Positions 43,670 through 56,366 of a stretch of 64,000 nucleotides of DNA are shown here, in pieces (position 1 is the first letter of the stretch; each line of letters starts with the position of its first letter). The DNA comes from Cephalotrichum gorgonifer (taxonomy: Eukaryota > Ascomycota > Sordariomycetes > Microascales > Microascaceae). Position numbers and translations under genes: made by a program. The notes under the pieces were generated by a model, which worked only from the letters and a program-made list of their open reading frames with translations, was not told the origin of the DNA and did no database searches. Where the stretch lies: contig ONZQ02000018.1 in NCBI GenBank assembly GCA_900312665.1, positions 334,264 to 398,263 on the forward strand, written 5' to 3'.

Positions 43670-45855
43670 TCAAGAAATGTGCGAAAAATACTGAGACCAT
43701 TTAGGCACCTGATATGCGGCCTCTGGCAGGTGCGAGAGGTTGATGAAGCACTCAACAACGAGGTAGATCCTCGCAAGGGTGTAGAAAACAATGAAAGCCG
43801 CCATAACCATATCGAAGAGGAGTTTGAGAAAATAAAAGGCCAGACCTGGTATAATAACAAAAGTACAAAAGTCCAAAACACAACAAAAAGAGGGGCCCCA
43901 CAGCATATATAAATCGTCGTGTCGAGCCATTCTTCAATGTAGTCGAGAAAGCTCCCTAGTACAGATCTACTCGATATATCGAGCCAAAAATCGAATATAT
44001 CATCCCAGCTGTCTCCGCCATTTACCCAAAAAGGTGGCGAATGGACCCAGATAAAACCCAGGGCAATCAGAGCCCCAGTTGAAGTGATTGTTATGCTCGA
44101 TATGCGCCAGAACAGCCGCTCCATGTCCGTAGAAAATGGAGCTTGCCAGGCAAGGCGGTGCAGTCCACCATACGCTAGTCCGACAATACCGAATCCTACG
44201 TAGAGGGGGCATTGTTTGTAGGGGTCTTTAAACCGTGGGAAGTTTCGGATGCGATCAGCCAGGGAATTAGACGGGGGTTCTTCTCGAGCATGGAGTGCAA
44301 GTTTCCAGCGCTGAATGTCAGGGTGGGCGAGTTCCAAGTGTGGCCCAGACGTATGTTGTATGGCCCCGGATGCAGTTCGTGCTTCTTGCTCGGGCTCATC
44401 TTGAAGCCCTTGCTCGAGTGAACCACCGGGCCTCGGTTTAAATAGTTTTGGATCTGAATCAATCAATGTGACCCCATCGCGTGTTTGTCCCAGGAACAGT
44501 TTGAAAGGGGGGCTGGCGGGCTCGGGTTCAGGACCAATTGGTATGGAAACACCAGAGGTTGCCTCGGAGCTTACAGTTAACAGGAAGTATCGCTGCCTGT
44601 ACCAGATGTCATCCACCTAGTTAGCGGGAGGATATAGGCGTAGGGGCGAGCGTAAGCGTAATATGAAACGAGCTACTCACAAAACACGGGGGGGAAACTC
44701 GTATCGTTACGTTCCACAGCGCGCCGCTTACGTTCGTAGTAGTCCCTTGTAATTGTACGACCCTGGTTCCGCTTTGGGTTCCACTCAACGACGAAGTTGA
44801 GCTCATGCTTTCCAATGAACTCCGGCTCCCACGGGTTGGCTTCGAGCTTGCTAGTCAAAGACATGGCAGCGATAATCCTCTTCATATCTTCATTCTCCAC
44901 GGGGATTATCTCCGGTTCGGCTATGTCAAGTGGCTTACTCCACCATAGACAGTAGACCAGTAAAGTGCAGATGGCATGCCCAAAGGTATTCAGCTCCAAC
45001 AAGCTAATGGACAACTGCTGTTCCAAGCGTGTGATGCATTGGGCGCAGAACCAAGTAGCTAGTTGAACAGCCGTAAGTGTCTATGCATGTCATTCCAGTT
45101 CAGGAAATGGATGGAGTACTAACCCTGGAAACAAACTAGGATCTTGGCTAGCATGCTTCCCTTGCTCTTGTCTTCCATCCATGTTCGTGAACGATGAGGC
45201 ATTATTCCTGGATAGTATTCTTCTAAGAAAACCAGTCCCTTGCCCGTTATCGTAAGACGCGTCGGTCGTTCGTCGCTGCCGGGTTTCAGCACTGGGAAGA
45301 AATTTTCAGTCCTGTCGCCTATCTCAAAGGCATAGCCACCCATAGCTGCGAAGTAACTGTGGGTGGATGTCCATTCGCGAGGCTCCGCCTGAGTCTGGGA
45401 ATCATCTCGTGTGTCCTCGAGGGAGCCGAGAGGAATGTCCTCGGGTGTCTAAGTTCTGGAGCAGGGTGGATTAACATCAAATGCATTTATTTACACCAAT
45501 ACCAGAAAAGAAAACATCCGCCTACCTCGACATCCGGACTGGTCTTTCTTATCACCTTACTCATTTCCTTGCTAATACCTCTCGCGTCCGTATACTGCTG
45601 GTAAGCAGCAAATCCAACCTAAAACTGCTCAGCATCCTCTTGGCAACAGGTACCACCAGCAAGAGAGTAAGTAATACGCACCAGCTCTGGCGCAAGAAAG
45701 GCTAACATCATCCAGACAACCTTGCGCCATACTTGCTGCCACCAGCCGCCGCGCTCCGGCACGTTCAAGTGAATCGCCATCCAGACACAGAGACCGAGAG
45801 TGATGATGCAGGTGGAGAGAATGGAGTAGGTGCCGCGACGGAGGGGCTCCGGCTC
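43670..45855 (-). CDS. Fungal multi-pass membrane protein, reading frames partly unclear
   Basis: Several minus-strand exons belong to one well-known family of large fungal integral membrane proteins. Exon A (about 45855-45682) has GTYSILSTCIITLGLCVWMA and HLNVPERGGWWQQVWRKVVW. Exon B (45618-45526) has YTDARGISKEMSKVI. Exon C (45448-45124) has EPREWTSTHSYFAAMGGYAF and LVFLEEYYPGIMP. Exon D (45058-44681) has TWFCAQCITRL, ISLLELNTFGHAICTLLVYC and WWSKPLDI. The last part (about 44616-43670) carries three to four helices and the typical end ARIYLVVECFINLSHLPEAA. Donors are GTGCGT, GTAGGC and GTTAGT. Two places do not fit: D to the last part needs a poor donor, or an indel in the 7-G run near 44688; the final helix changes frame near 43870. 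The N-terminal exon is also not found. It may be a decaying gene. Function is unknown. Confidence 0.65.
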
Positions 45856-46616
45856 TCAAAGATATGGAATTAACGGTCGAACTGTTCCCGAAAATTCTCT
45901 CCATTGTTGGCGATTAACGCGATAAAGAGGAACCATCAAAGAAAGATTGTGTGAGAGAGTGGCAGATATATTCGGGAGATGTGTGTCTTTTCTTTAGCCA
46001 GCGACCGCGAAAGCCAGGTAAAGGAATTGAGGTGGCAGAGCCAATGCCCCGAGACTTGGCCAATACGGATACCTTTGCTCATCCGGTGAGGGGCGCAGCA
46101 AGAATCATGCTTTACTTGCAGACGTAGAGGAGGGTATTTATTGGTAGCCAACGCGCCGTGGCCCTGGACCGGGGGAACACATACCCGACACACAGCTTAT
46201 TGGTTATATATCTCACCTGCATATGTGGCTGGACACTCCTCAACTTATTACTTGGGGGGGTCGGCGCGAGCCTCGCCCCTTTCTATCCAAATGTTGGACG
46301 CAGTTCTCCAGAGCCTGGTCTAAGAATAGTTACCGTTCTACTCTAAAGGGTGGTCCGGGATTGTCTGATAGGGATGAAAACAGATGCCACCAAAATGCTC
46401 GATTCGACGCACGATTCTTTAAATCGGCAAGAAGGGTATGTATGGTACTTACGTTCTCGGGGGTACTTATATACATAGGTACTACGTCACCATACCTAAC
46501 TTTAGGTTCCCTTGCGGCCAAGAGCGGAGGGAGTGCACGATTCTTGGAGCTGTGGGTACGCCAGGGGTGGGAAAAGGGTCTGCGAAGGATAGACATATAT
46601 CCCTGTGTATCGACGT
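45856..46616. other. Intergenic, no supported gene
   Basis: Searched for the missing first exon of the membrane-protein gene; only short ORFs without a hydrophobic or conserved segment are present. Confidence 0.45.
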
Positions 46617-48571
46617 CTAGTCTGATACAACTTCCAACTTGCATTCCTTATGAGTGAACCAGAAATGTATTGTGCCCTTCATTTCACAGCAAGTCCACCT
46701 CTCTTCCCCATAGTATTCCAACGGGTGCTCCGAAAATCGTACCCTGACAAGCTCCCAATCCCTCTCAGGGTAGGGCCGGATGCGGGTTGTTGGAAGCGTA
46801 CACAGGAAACGCACTTCCGTATAGCTCTCACACGGGTCGACACCGAGGCGGCAGTCCCCCAGTGCACGTTGAGCCCCATTCTGGTATGCGAAGAGTATCC
46901 CTCTGCAGGAGGAGAGGCCTTTGCGATGGAAGACATGGGCAACAACGATATCCCGCAGCGGGGCGGATGAGAAATTGGTAGTAGAGCTAGCGTCTGGGAA
47001 CGTAAATGGACATTGACGAGGGCTAGGGGGGAAGCAAAAGATCGGACTAGGGCCATGTTTACGTGTCGCCTTTGGGAAGGCACCGATGACAGAGACCTTT
47101 GCGGTTTCCTTGCGGTCATACAGGAGGGTTGACGGGCAGTTGGAGAGCATATAGTTCCTGTTACTCCCTGGGAGCCACGGCCCAACTGAGACATCGCCGG
47201 CAAGTTCCGTGTGAAGCTGGTATAAATCATCAGCGGAGCTCAACATGGAAATCCAGTGTAGCGTGCTACATACCAGGACGCAGTGTCTCTTCATCACGCT
47301 AGCCATGTCTGGCTCCCTGAGGCCAATAGCCAGGACTTTATCGTGGGTAGTTACCGGAACATAGATCCAGGATACAAAGTTCTGGGCCCGACGCGACAGC
47401 GACTCGTGAGGTATCCGAGCGTAAGGTGCCGCATCGGTATGGGCGTGTATGGCGGAAAACGTGCCACCACTGAAGAAGAAAGTGAGTCCAGTGATTGACG
47501 ATATATCGATAGTGCAAAAGCGCATCGACGGAGTTGTATATCCGACCAAGGAACACTGAGAGCCTGGTAGTGACAGGGTTGGGGGATTTGGCATGTCCCA
47601 CGTCTGAAAACCGACATGTCCTTCGGGCAGTTCCAGGCGCAATTGGTTATCCCAAAACAAAGCCATAACCCCCCTGACTTCGGTGGTATTTGTGATGATG
47701 AAAACCATATTTTCGAACCTCTGGCTAGAGTAGTGGGGCTCACTAGCCGGCAGCCTCTCGATCTCCTTGATGCCTCGAGAATCTATCGTTAGGCGAATAA
47801 CACGGTGGCCATCTAGATCATCTGATGAGGTTGGAGGGGAGCCGCATCCGCGTTTCCATCCAGCAACCTGGAAGAGGGCGACGGAATGCAGGCTACCCGG
47901 TGGTCCGGTCTTAAACTGGACAGCGAGATCCAGCGCTGCAACAAGACGCCAGAATAGCGCGGACTCGGAGTAGCCCCGAACCATGTGTATAATCTCGGGC
48001 GGCATTCTGGACAGCTCCGGTAGGCCGCACTTAGCTGCCACTGCTTCCACGGCCCCGATAGTTCCCCTCTCAGGGAGAACAACAGCTGGAGCGCTGCGCC
48101 ATGGCCGACGCCAGGACGCTGCCCTCCACAGACGGTCCAAGGCATCGACGGGGGCGTAGGCCTGTCGGAAAGCCTCAAAGCATTCAAGGTGTAAGGTCGC
48201 CGCCTCCGGGGAAGCAGCACACTGTGGACATTCGGGCCTTCGGCATATGGACCAGCCGTCGACCGCGCGGAGAGTTAGGCCATAATCTGGATAGAGGAAT
48301 GGAGTGGTGGAGAGCCAGCAAGAAGTCGAGTCCGGGTTTCCGAGCACTAAACGCGGATGGAGGACGGTAATATCAGCAAATGAGGAGGCTTATTTATGCG
48401 TCAGGTGTTTGAATCAGCCTTACAACCAATGCATCGCTCGTTGAACGTAAAGACACCACCGCATACGCCACATTGGTGGCCGGGATGGAAATGGCCTAGG
48501 TAGATGCACCGGCTCCGGTAGACAGCCCATGGCACGAGACCCTCGGGTGTCATCTTCCCCTGGGGCGCCAT
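46617..48571 (-). CDS. Unknown fungal protein with N-terminal Cys cluster
   Basis: Two exons, 48571-48424 and 48346-46617, give 625 residues. The intron has a GTAAGG donor and a TTTAG acceptor, and two in-frame ATGs (48571 and 48553) are possible starts. The N-terminus contains GHQCGVCGGVFTFNERC, then about 45 residues later CRRPECPQC and LHLECFEAF. This arrangement of CxxC pairs and a His/Cys suggests a small treble-clef or RING-like zinc module. An F-box-like helix region follows (CGLPELSRMPPEIIHMVRGY). The remaining 420 residues read as beta-rich repeats (LRLELPEGHVGFQTWDMPN, VSWIYVPVTTHDKVLAIGL, IVVAHVFHRKGLSSCRGILF), possibly a propeller-like fold. It belongs to a family of hypothetical ascomycete proteins. 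A ubiquitin-ligase adaptor role is conceivable but speculative. Confidence 0.75.
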
Positions 48572-49455
48572 ATCGCACCGTAGCTAATTTCAAGGTGTAT
48601 ACACTTATAAAAGAAGGGGGGCGGCCCTTGGGCAACGCATAGAGATTTCGGCCATGCCAGACATTTTATACAAGGACATATTGGATAGGATGGAAATCCA
48701 GATTGCCACCTGCGAGTACAAGTAGTTACAGAGTTCATTTAACCGAGTTCTAGTGGTGGTCCAAGCTTTTGCCTCGATATTAGGATACCTCGTACTTCAC
48801 CAGCATCCACATCCTTATGGATTCCTCTTCCCCACGCGATTTTATCTTTGTCTCTATCTCCTCCTTGCAGCATTCAGCACGCACTAAGTCGGTCGCCATC
48901 ATGCCTAACGACCACGCTACTAAGAATTCGTTCGACCCAACGCCACATACATGGCTGTACGGGCCTAGCCAAGATCACCGTCTCACTGACAGCGTCTGGC
49001 ACTTCGAGCTCCAGGAGGTCGACGGGTGCTCCACATGCCTTCCTTTCGTGGGTATCGAATGGTTGGTCTCCCTCCCATCCGGGCATGTGATATAAGACTC
49101 GTCTTTTGCCTGGTAGCTTATTGGTCGGTGTCTTCCAAACCCACGGCGATATGGAGTACCTGCCGATTTAATTACCTGCAGTAGTGTGTATACAAGTTCC
49201 AGTCTATAGTAGATTGCCTTCAAGGGTGTGGATGGATCCTGAGGCACCACGGGTGCCATTAGTTCTGGACCGCGTGTACCGGAAGTGCCGTAGAGGCGAC
49301 GGAATGTCTGGCGAGTATTACAAGTTTGAACATAAATTGAGAAGAGAACACCATCGCTTTACAAACATAGTATATCGACACTTTGTCGGCACAAGCTTCG
49401 ACGCACGCCGTCTATGTCGAAGCTCCTCCGGACAAAAGTTTTGGCCGTAAGATTC
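48572..49455. other. Intergenic, no supported gene
   Basis: A 64-codon ORF from the ATG at 48901 is open but has no motif. The rest is the 3' flank of the ankyrin gene and the promoter of the Cys-cluster gene. Confidence 0.45.
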
Positions 49456-50517
49456 CTAAGATGATTCCCCGCACTCTCTCAGCCCACGCAAAAAGGCTAC
49501 CACGTCGTGGTTCCGCGAAGTGCGAGCAATGTCTTCGGCCGTGACTCCATCGTCATTCGTGAGGTGCGGGTCCGCCCCCCGCTCCACCAGATAGCTGACG
49601 ACGTCCAGCTCGAAATTATATCTCGCGGCGTACATGAGCGGCGTGCTCGAGCCATAGTCCCTGGAATTGGGGTCTGCGCCCTCCAGGTCCAGCAGGACCT
49701 CGACCACGTCCCTGTGGCAACCCTTCGCGGCCATGAAGAGCGCCGAGCAGCTATTGTTATCTCGGGCGTCGGGCTCGACCCCGTCGGTAGCCAGGAGAAG
49801 TTCGACCAACTCCTTGTGCCCATTGCCCGCTGCCCAGTGTAGCACGGTGAACCCGTTGTTGCTGCGCTTCCAGACATCGACCCTCCCCGTACCGATGAGG
49901 TACTTGGCGACATCGACGTGACCAGCCTCAGCTGCGCAAGCCAGCGGCGTCTGGCCGGACAGATACTGGGCGTCGGGCTCAGCGCCGTCGAGAGACATGA
50001 GAAGCTCTACATTATCCAGACGCCCGGCCCACGCCGCCGCCATCAGAACGGTCATGCCGTCCTTCTCGCGATAGTTCGTGTCGGCGCCCCCGACCGACAG
50101 GAGCAGCTCCATCATGCTCCGGTCCGCAAAGACGGCCGCAAGCCTCAGCGGCGTGTTTTGACTGTTGTCTCGCTCGTTGATGTCGACTCTGCCGGACGCT
50201 ATCAGGAATTTCACAACTTCTTTCTGGCCCGCCATGGCGGCCCTCGACAGCGGCCTGAATCCCCTGTTGTTCGGGGGTAGCGGGTCGCGCTTCATCCGGG
50301 CGAGGGCCTTTCCCGCCGTGTCGACGTTGCCTTTCTTGGCGGCCCACTGCAGTGCTTCCGGGTATTCGAGTTCGGCATCCAGGTCGTATAGCATCGGCTC
50401 GAAGATGGCGTGCAGCCGCCGATTGACGCGGGCTAGGCGGCTGAGATGAGGATAGGAAATGGACACAGCGATCCCAATTTGGTGGAGAATTTCGTTTGGG
50501 AGATCGAGGAGTCCCAT
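49456..50517 (-). CDS. F-box and ankyrin-repeat protein
   Basis: Single exon, 353 residues. It begins with an F-box (GLLDLPNEILHQIGIAV, then LSRLARVNRRLHAIFEPMLY). Seven to eight ankyrin repeats follow from about residue 54, such as NTPLRLAAVFADRSMMELLL, GMTVLMAAAWAGRLDNVELL, QTPLACAAEAGHVDVAKYLI, FTVLHWAAGNGHKELVELLL, and STPLMYAARYNFELDVVSYL. Typical family length and order suggest an SCF ubiquitin-ligase receptor in which the repeats choose the substrate. F-box/ankyrin proteins are abundant and fast-evolving in filamentous fungi. There is no signal peptide. A CT-rich tract lies just upstream of the start, at about 50520-50580 on the plus strand. Confidence 0.92.
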   Translation of the reverse strand: MGLLDLPNEILHQIGIAVSISYPHLSRLARVNRRLHAIFEPMLYDLDAELEYPEALQWAAKKGNVDTAGKALARMKRDPLPPNNRGFRPLSRAAMAGQKEVVKFLIASGRVDINERDNSQNTPLRLAAVFADRSMMELLLSVGGADTNYREKDGMTVLMAAAWAGRLDNVELLMSLDGAEPDAQYLSGQTPLACAAEAGHVDVAKYLIGTGRVDVWKRSNNGFTVLHWAAGNGHKELVELLLATDGVEPDARDNNSCSALFMAAKGCHRDVVEVLLDLEGADPNSRDYGSSTPLMYAARYNFELDVVSYLVERGADPHLTNDDGVTAEDIARTSRNHDVVAFLRGLRECGESS

Positions 50518-51901
50518 TTTGGTGTCTTCTTCACTTTTCTTTTCGTTTCTTTCTTGATTTCTTTCTCTTCCTTTTTACTGGGCGGCCACGTCGTCGTACG
50601 GACGGAATGTGAGGAGAAAAGGCGCAGAGAATTGATGCCCTTCTCTATGGACCTCAATGTCTGTCGGAGCGGGTAATCTACACCCCGATCGTTGCAAGGA
50701 TGGCGGTATTAACAAGAACAAATGTTGTCGGAGGCTACGCCAAAAGCGGAAGTGCTCCTCCATAAGGATTAATAGCACGAACAGCCCCTCTCACTCGGCA
50801 CAGCCCTACGCGATCCCCTACTTGTCGCTGGTCCAAAATGTGATGTAACGCATACAACTATGTAATTGGTGACTTATTCCGCAAGGTCTCAACTTCGAAT
50901 AGGGAACGACAGACTATTGTCCGAGGCAGGGTTTCCCAACCTCTTTCCTCTCGACGATTGGATGATCCTTGTCCAAGGCTTGTTCTAGAATTGTACGCAA
51001 AAGCGTGGCTCCCATTTCTTATGGCTCGTGCGGCCATTTGTTTGTGGGTTTGGTTCAGTCCAGGGCTCTCTCGCATGATGCATTTTATACGTGCACAGCA
51101 CGTTTAAAGATGTTGTGTTCTAGGCATGAGTGTCACGCTGTTAATAGATCGACGAAGTTATCTCCACTCCTTTGGCTATTAGCATTGTATTATGTGAAAG
51201 TCCGTGGGTTCCGCGCTGCTTCGTCTCCTTATACTTTAATACCTCGGTGAAGATGCCTCATGTAAGCACACGTCGGCAGCTGACAGGAATCACCCCTGCC
51301 CCTCTCTGCCTTTCAGGGGTAATTAAGCCCGGGCCTCACTAGGCCTGCCTGCCGCTTCCCGTAACAGTGAAACAGTGGGACCTTGAACCCACCTGAGGCA
51401 GTCATATTGGTGTGATTGGCTGGGCTTATTTTATCAAGTGCTCGTGCCTTCGCTAACCCACCTCTCTAGGAATAGTTAGCCATATAACCAACAAGAATCC
51501 AGGCCAGGTGTATCACTCATACTTGGAGGTCCGACCCCTCAAAAGACGAAAAACAGGGTCCCCGGGCTAGGCAAGGCTGTTGGGCTGAGTCGGTGTCACG
51601 CGTACGGAGGGAGTAATACGAGTACTTAGTATGACACGACTATTAAATACACGAGAAATTACTCCAAGCACGGCTTGGCAGAAGGGCCTCAAATGGTCCC
51701 ACAAATCCGCCTTGGCGATCCTTCTGGATGTTACCCAATAGTAGGAGAAAAAATCCGGGTACGACGGCCTGATAAAATGCGGGCGATTCCCACGATAAAG
51801 TTGCGATGTAACAAACCCGCCCCGGGACGCTATCGAGTATATCATTCCTCGCCTTACAACCCACGGTCATCACGGAGGGAGCGAAATAAAATAAGAGCAG
51901 C
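50518..51901. other. Intergenic, no supported gene
   Basis: Promoters of the ankyrin gene and of the ECM33-like gene. A T/C-rich tract (about 50521-50580) flanks the ankyrin start. No further feature. Confidence 0.5.
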
Positions 51902-53456
51902 ATGAAGGGAACGCGGCTAGCGCTGGCAGCATCGCTGCCGTTTCTAGGCGCCGCCGCGGGGAAGGAATGCAGCGGAACGGCCACCATCAGCTCGCAGTCC
52001 GACGCCGACAGCATCTCCGACTGCAATACATTTGACGGCGACGTGACCTTCGCGCCCGATGCCAGCGGTGACATCAGCCTCGGCGACTTACGGGTCATCA
52101 AGGGCGACCTCTCCGCCTCTGGCTCCGACTCCGGGCTTACTGGCATCTCGGCCGCCAAGCTCACGGACATCAATGGCGATCTCACCATCTCATCCCTACG
52201 CGGCCTCGCATCCATCAACTTCCCATCACTACGTCTCGTCGGCGGGCCCGTCTCCGTATCCGACCTCCCGTTCCTCACATCCCTAAACGTCCCAGAGATA
52301 AACTCCATCGGCAGCCTGAGCCTGACCACCGCCCCGCTCCTGACAGACCTCAACTTCGGCACCTTCCCGGCGACGGACGACCTATCCGTGGGGCTGAGGC
52401 ATATCACAGGCTCTTCCGCCACCGTCACCATCAAATCCATCGGCGCCTCGGACATCACGCCCATCTTCGGCTCCTGGAACGCCTCGAAAGTAGAGGTAGC
52501 CGACATGCGGAACCTGGACTCTATGATCCTCCTCGTGGGTAACGTCGACGACTTCCGCATATCGGGGAACGGCAATCTGTCGCTGCACATGGGCCAGAAG
52601 GGCTGGAGCGGCGACGTCCAGCCCGTCATCAACCGTCTCTCCATCAGCGGCGTGGTCCACGTCGCGCCCTGCCTCTACCCCGACGTGCACGAGTTCGTCG
52701 TCGAGGATAACACGGTCGAGTACCTCCACTTCGGCCTCATGGCTCTCAGGAAGCTCGAGGTCAGGCGGAACCCGAACCTGAGGTACCTGGTGCCGTTCAA
52801 CGGCGACTCGCGGTTCGACTGGAACCTGACGGACGTGGTCATCGAGGAGAATCCCGTCCTGAGGCTCGTCGAGACGCCGAAGAGGGCAGAGAATGACACG
52901 CGCACGTCGGAGAATTGCCCGTACATGTGGGGGGACGAGAATGAGCCGTTTGTGTGGTTTAGCGAGGAGCTGCACAATGTCATCGTCTCTGGCAACGTTG
53001 ATAATTCCTTCTTGTAAGTTTTGGGATCTTTTTATTTTTATTTTTATTTTTTTCCCCTTCTCTCCCTTGTCACCTACATCTCTTCAAGCTCAACAGCATG
53101 AAAACTTGGCGAGGAAAATCAACTACTAACTCCAAACTCCAACCAGTACCTCCCTCATTGGACCCTGGCTAGACGGCGCCGGTGGGCACGTGTACGAGGG
53201 TCCGAACCACGGCCCCGCGCGGATAACGGAGAAGCTCAGCATCTCCTCGACGGACGAGTCCTTCGACTGCACCGACTTCAATACCCTGCGGTCCGGGTGG
53301 GGGGCTATACCGGGGGAGTACAGCTGCCAGGGGAAGACGATCCCGGCCGGCGGTGGCTCAAGCGCGGGTGGGGATAAGGATGGCGGAGTTGGTGGAAGGG
53401 TGGTGTCGTGGACATGGGGATTGGCCGCGGTGCTGGTGGGTGTTCTCTCCTGGTAG
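51902..53456 (+). CDS. ECM33/SPS2-like GPI-anchored cell-wall protein
   Basis: Exons 51902-53013 and 53147-53456 give 473 residues. The intron has a GTAAGT donor, an ACTACTAAC branch site and an ACCAG acceptor. A signal peptide (MKGTRLALAASLPFLGAAAG) precedes the hallmark start CSGTATISSQSDADSISDCN. Leucine-rich, receptor-L-like repeats follow (LRVIKGDLSASG, GLASINFPSLRLVGGPVSVS, LTSLNVPEINSIGSLSL, VEVADMRNLDSMILLVGNVD, LRKLEVRRNPNLRYLVPFNG). The C-terminus has a Gly/Ser-rich stretch and a hydrophobic tail (WGLAAVLVGVLSW), consistent with a GPI signal. ECM33-type proteins support wall assembly and are attached to glucan. Two extra Cys in the last exon (CTDF and YSCQG) resemble those that close the domain. 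It lacks the long Ser/Thr stalk of some relatives. Confidence 0.88.
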
Positions 53457-54720
53457 GCTTGCGACACGGGTGGCGGTGTGCTACATGTTATCTGTATTAT
53501 AGATATTTAGAGTAATCCATACTAGGGTCGGTAGGTCTGTCACTGGAGGAGATGTTAGATATGATGTTAATGTAGTCGCATTGAACGACATCGCTCCATC
53601 ACGGCGAGGAAAAAGTTCTTAGAAGCGCTACGCTAATGTAACCACCGATTATATAATGCAACATAGCTGTGTGGTCCGTATATGTAACATCAGAGCGGTA
53701 GACTCGGGCTGTCGTACAGGTGCCTAGGCGATGGGCTGAAAGCCAAAAGTTTCGGTAGAAACAAAACGGGGCGGCAAGCAAGCCAAGGGCTGCCAGGCAA
53801 CCAATCTGCTCGTTTAGATATCGGCGGCGTTCGGTATAAGCCCGCTTCATCCGAACCAGTAGGTGGGTGTAACCGTTCGATATTTCCCACTTGTTTCGAT
53901 TTTTCTTACCACTCTACCAATTAACTGAAGCCACGCTGGGGGGCTATGTTGCACTTTCTCTCCGCGGGGCTCTCATTCGTTACACCAAAGACGCGTGGCC
54001 CTTTCCACGGCGGATAGGGAATGGGCAGCCCTGGTTATACGGGAAAGACCTTGGGAATATTTGGCGAATAGCATCTGTCGTAAGTGGGGTGCTTGGCCGC
54101 CTAGAGGGCCACGTCGGTGTCTTGCCCACATGCGGCATCGCCTAGCATCGACATCATTAACATGGGGCGATACGCTCATCCCGGAGTTTCGGACGACGTA
54201 CATATACAAGTCTGCACACAAACAGGCGACCCACGCCCTTGGTATAAAAGGACCTTCACAGCCGAGCCGCCTCCGAAGGCTGGCTTTCAGGTATGCCCTG
54301 TTCCACGCGCTACATACTCATACCCAGCTCCAAACGGATTCTAGTGTTCACGCGGGGCCCCCGACGGCCATGTGCGAAGGTTTGAGCGCACGATCTCAAC
54401 CCCAAAAGGATCTATCATTACCGCCTTTTCGCCCAAGCCAGCTTTGTTATAACTAGGCATCGGAGGCTTCATATAGAACGTGATAATAGCTTGGGCTATG
54501 AGATTCTTGAGTTGACGTGATTAGGGCTTCAGCCACTACTGCGTAAGTCCGTGGACAGGCATACTCACACTCCTGGATGGATAGTTTATGTAAATCCTCA
54601 TGAGACGCTGTAAGACCGTGCCGCATGCATCGCGCTGACTCTAACACCGAAGTGCCCTCCCCCACAACGGCATATTAATACGTCGTAGCCCCGGACCTGC
54701 ACATTCTGAACTCGGTAGTC
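53457..54720. other. Intergenic, no supported gene
   Basis: A TATAAAAGG element at about 54242-54250 has no supported coding gene downstream. ORFs here are short and motif-free. Confidence 0.45.
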
Positions 54721-55122
54721 ATGGCGCCATACACTAGGAATCGAGAAATGGACTTTATCGACGATTCGTCCTCTTTTATCTTCGATGTCACCAGCAACGG
54801 CTACGAGACATCATACAAGGCCACCTCGTCGGGGGTCTCGGCGATCAAAACCTCGGGCGGGCCATACCGGCATATACAGCCGGAAGAGGGCTACTGCTTC
54901 CTGCTCCTCTTCAAGTGGAAATACTGGGATGCCCTCCGGACAATATTTGACCCGAATACGCCTTCGTGCATCGCCACTCCTAACCAAGCGCTGAGGCCGT
55001 TTATGCATGCTCACCCACATTGGGTTTCTTCGAGGCGAGATCTCATGCGGTCTCGGACAAGGAATAATCTGTATCATATAACTAGAGGAGGGAATGCGAC
55101 GCCCTGGGATCTTGTACCGTAG
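54721..55122 (+). CDS. Short unknown ORF, doubtful
   Basis: An open frame of 133 codons starting at an ATG in reasonable context (GTCATGGCG). Its protein is polar with a basic C-terminal third and a central YCFLLLFKWKYWDALRTIF segment. I recognise no family, and there is no signal peptide or splice partner. It could be an orphan small protein or chance. Confidence 0.3.
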   Translation: MAPYTRNREMDFIDDSSSFIFDVTSNGYETSYKATSSGVSAIKTSGGPYRHIQPEEGYCFLLLFKWKYWDALRTIFDPNTPSCIATPNQALRPFMHAHPHWVSSRRDLMRSRTRNNLYHITRGGNATPWDLVP

Positions 55123-56366
55123 CAGGGGCTTTGGTATGCCTCGGTTTCGGGGGATTAACATCGCAGCGCCCGCTAGTCTGCTGGCTGTTCCTTAAAGTAC
55201 TGGATACGCCTGATAGTGCTAGAGAGATGATAAATTTGGTTTAGTGTGTGAGTCCTAGTCATTAATCGTGATGCAATATACATCGAGATCGCCGTAGCAA
55301 TTCACCATTTCCATCAGCAGCTAGCTAGTCCTGACTCACCAAAGGCCTTATGTCTTAGACACTACGACGATTTAATTGGGTATGTCGATTTTGCGGGGAA
55401 GGCACCACTAGAACGAATATACCAGGACCTTAGCTGTCGTCTCGTCTGCCTCCATTTAATACCTCGAAAACTGACAGGCGGGAACAGATACCAACCCACT
55501 TCCGGCCAGAAAGACCGACGTCAGCGCCAGAGCACTCATGCCTAACATGATCTACATAAACTATGGATGATATATAGGAATGGAAGTATCCTATATAGGG
55601 CGAAGAGGCATTTCATACCCAATACGGCCGATGCTGCATATCATTTCCCCAAACCCAGAGGCAATCCGGTTCCAAGGTTGGAGAGCGGCGTACCGAATTC
55701 TGATTTCAGGGGTAAATTGGCCGCGAAGACGGTGAGGGGCCAACCTATCGTGGTCAAATACTGGAATCTACTGGGAAGAAATGCGGCGCCAAGAGCTCGG
55801 TTAGTACCACCTTATAGTACAAGGTAATATATATATCTCTATTCCTTGCCGAGCCCATGTCCCGAGCCGGGGGAGGTGGGGCCGGGAAACCAAATCATCG
55901 GCCGGGTATTCACAATGGACGCGTGTATACTCGTCGTTCCCCCGCTCTTTCCAACTTAACAACATAGAGATGCATGTTTAGTGAGACCTGCGCGTCCGTG
56001 GGCCACTATAAGCTCCCGATAAAGACGACGTTCATCTACGAAGCAATCACAGCAGACTCGCGCCCGTATAGGACGCTCCGACCCTGCGGCACGTTAATCA
56101 ATGGCTAAATTGGCGGTGTACGTGGTCTCAATATCATCAGTGTCCGTTCTTCGTAGGCGCATCCTGCAAGATGACGAGTTTCCACAAATTTGAGACATGA
56201 CTTTCTTAGGGGAAATATCCCGTGAGACATGCCAGCCAGTCCCTTCATATCCTGTCAAGAACAAGAAGTCATATATCAGACCTGGTCCCCATCCTTCCAT
56301 ATGGTCGTGCCAGGTAAGGCCGGGTAGTTCGATTTCCATGCCGATATCGCCCAGACCCGAAGCATC
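55123..56366. other. Intergenic, nothing seen
   Basis: Promoter of the tyrosinase gene at the right end. Short ORFs only. Confidence 0.5.

Noticed and set aside
54239..54456. TATAAAAGG followed by short ORFs as a possible gene
   Set aside because: No open frame of convincing quality or domain follows the TATA-like element.
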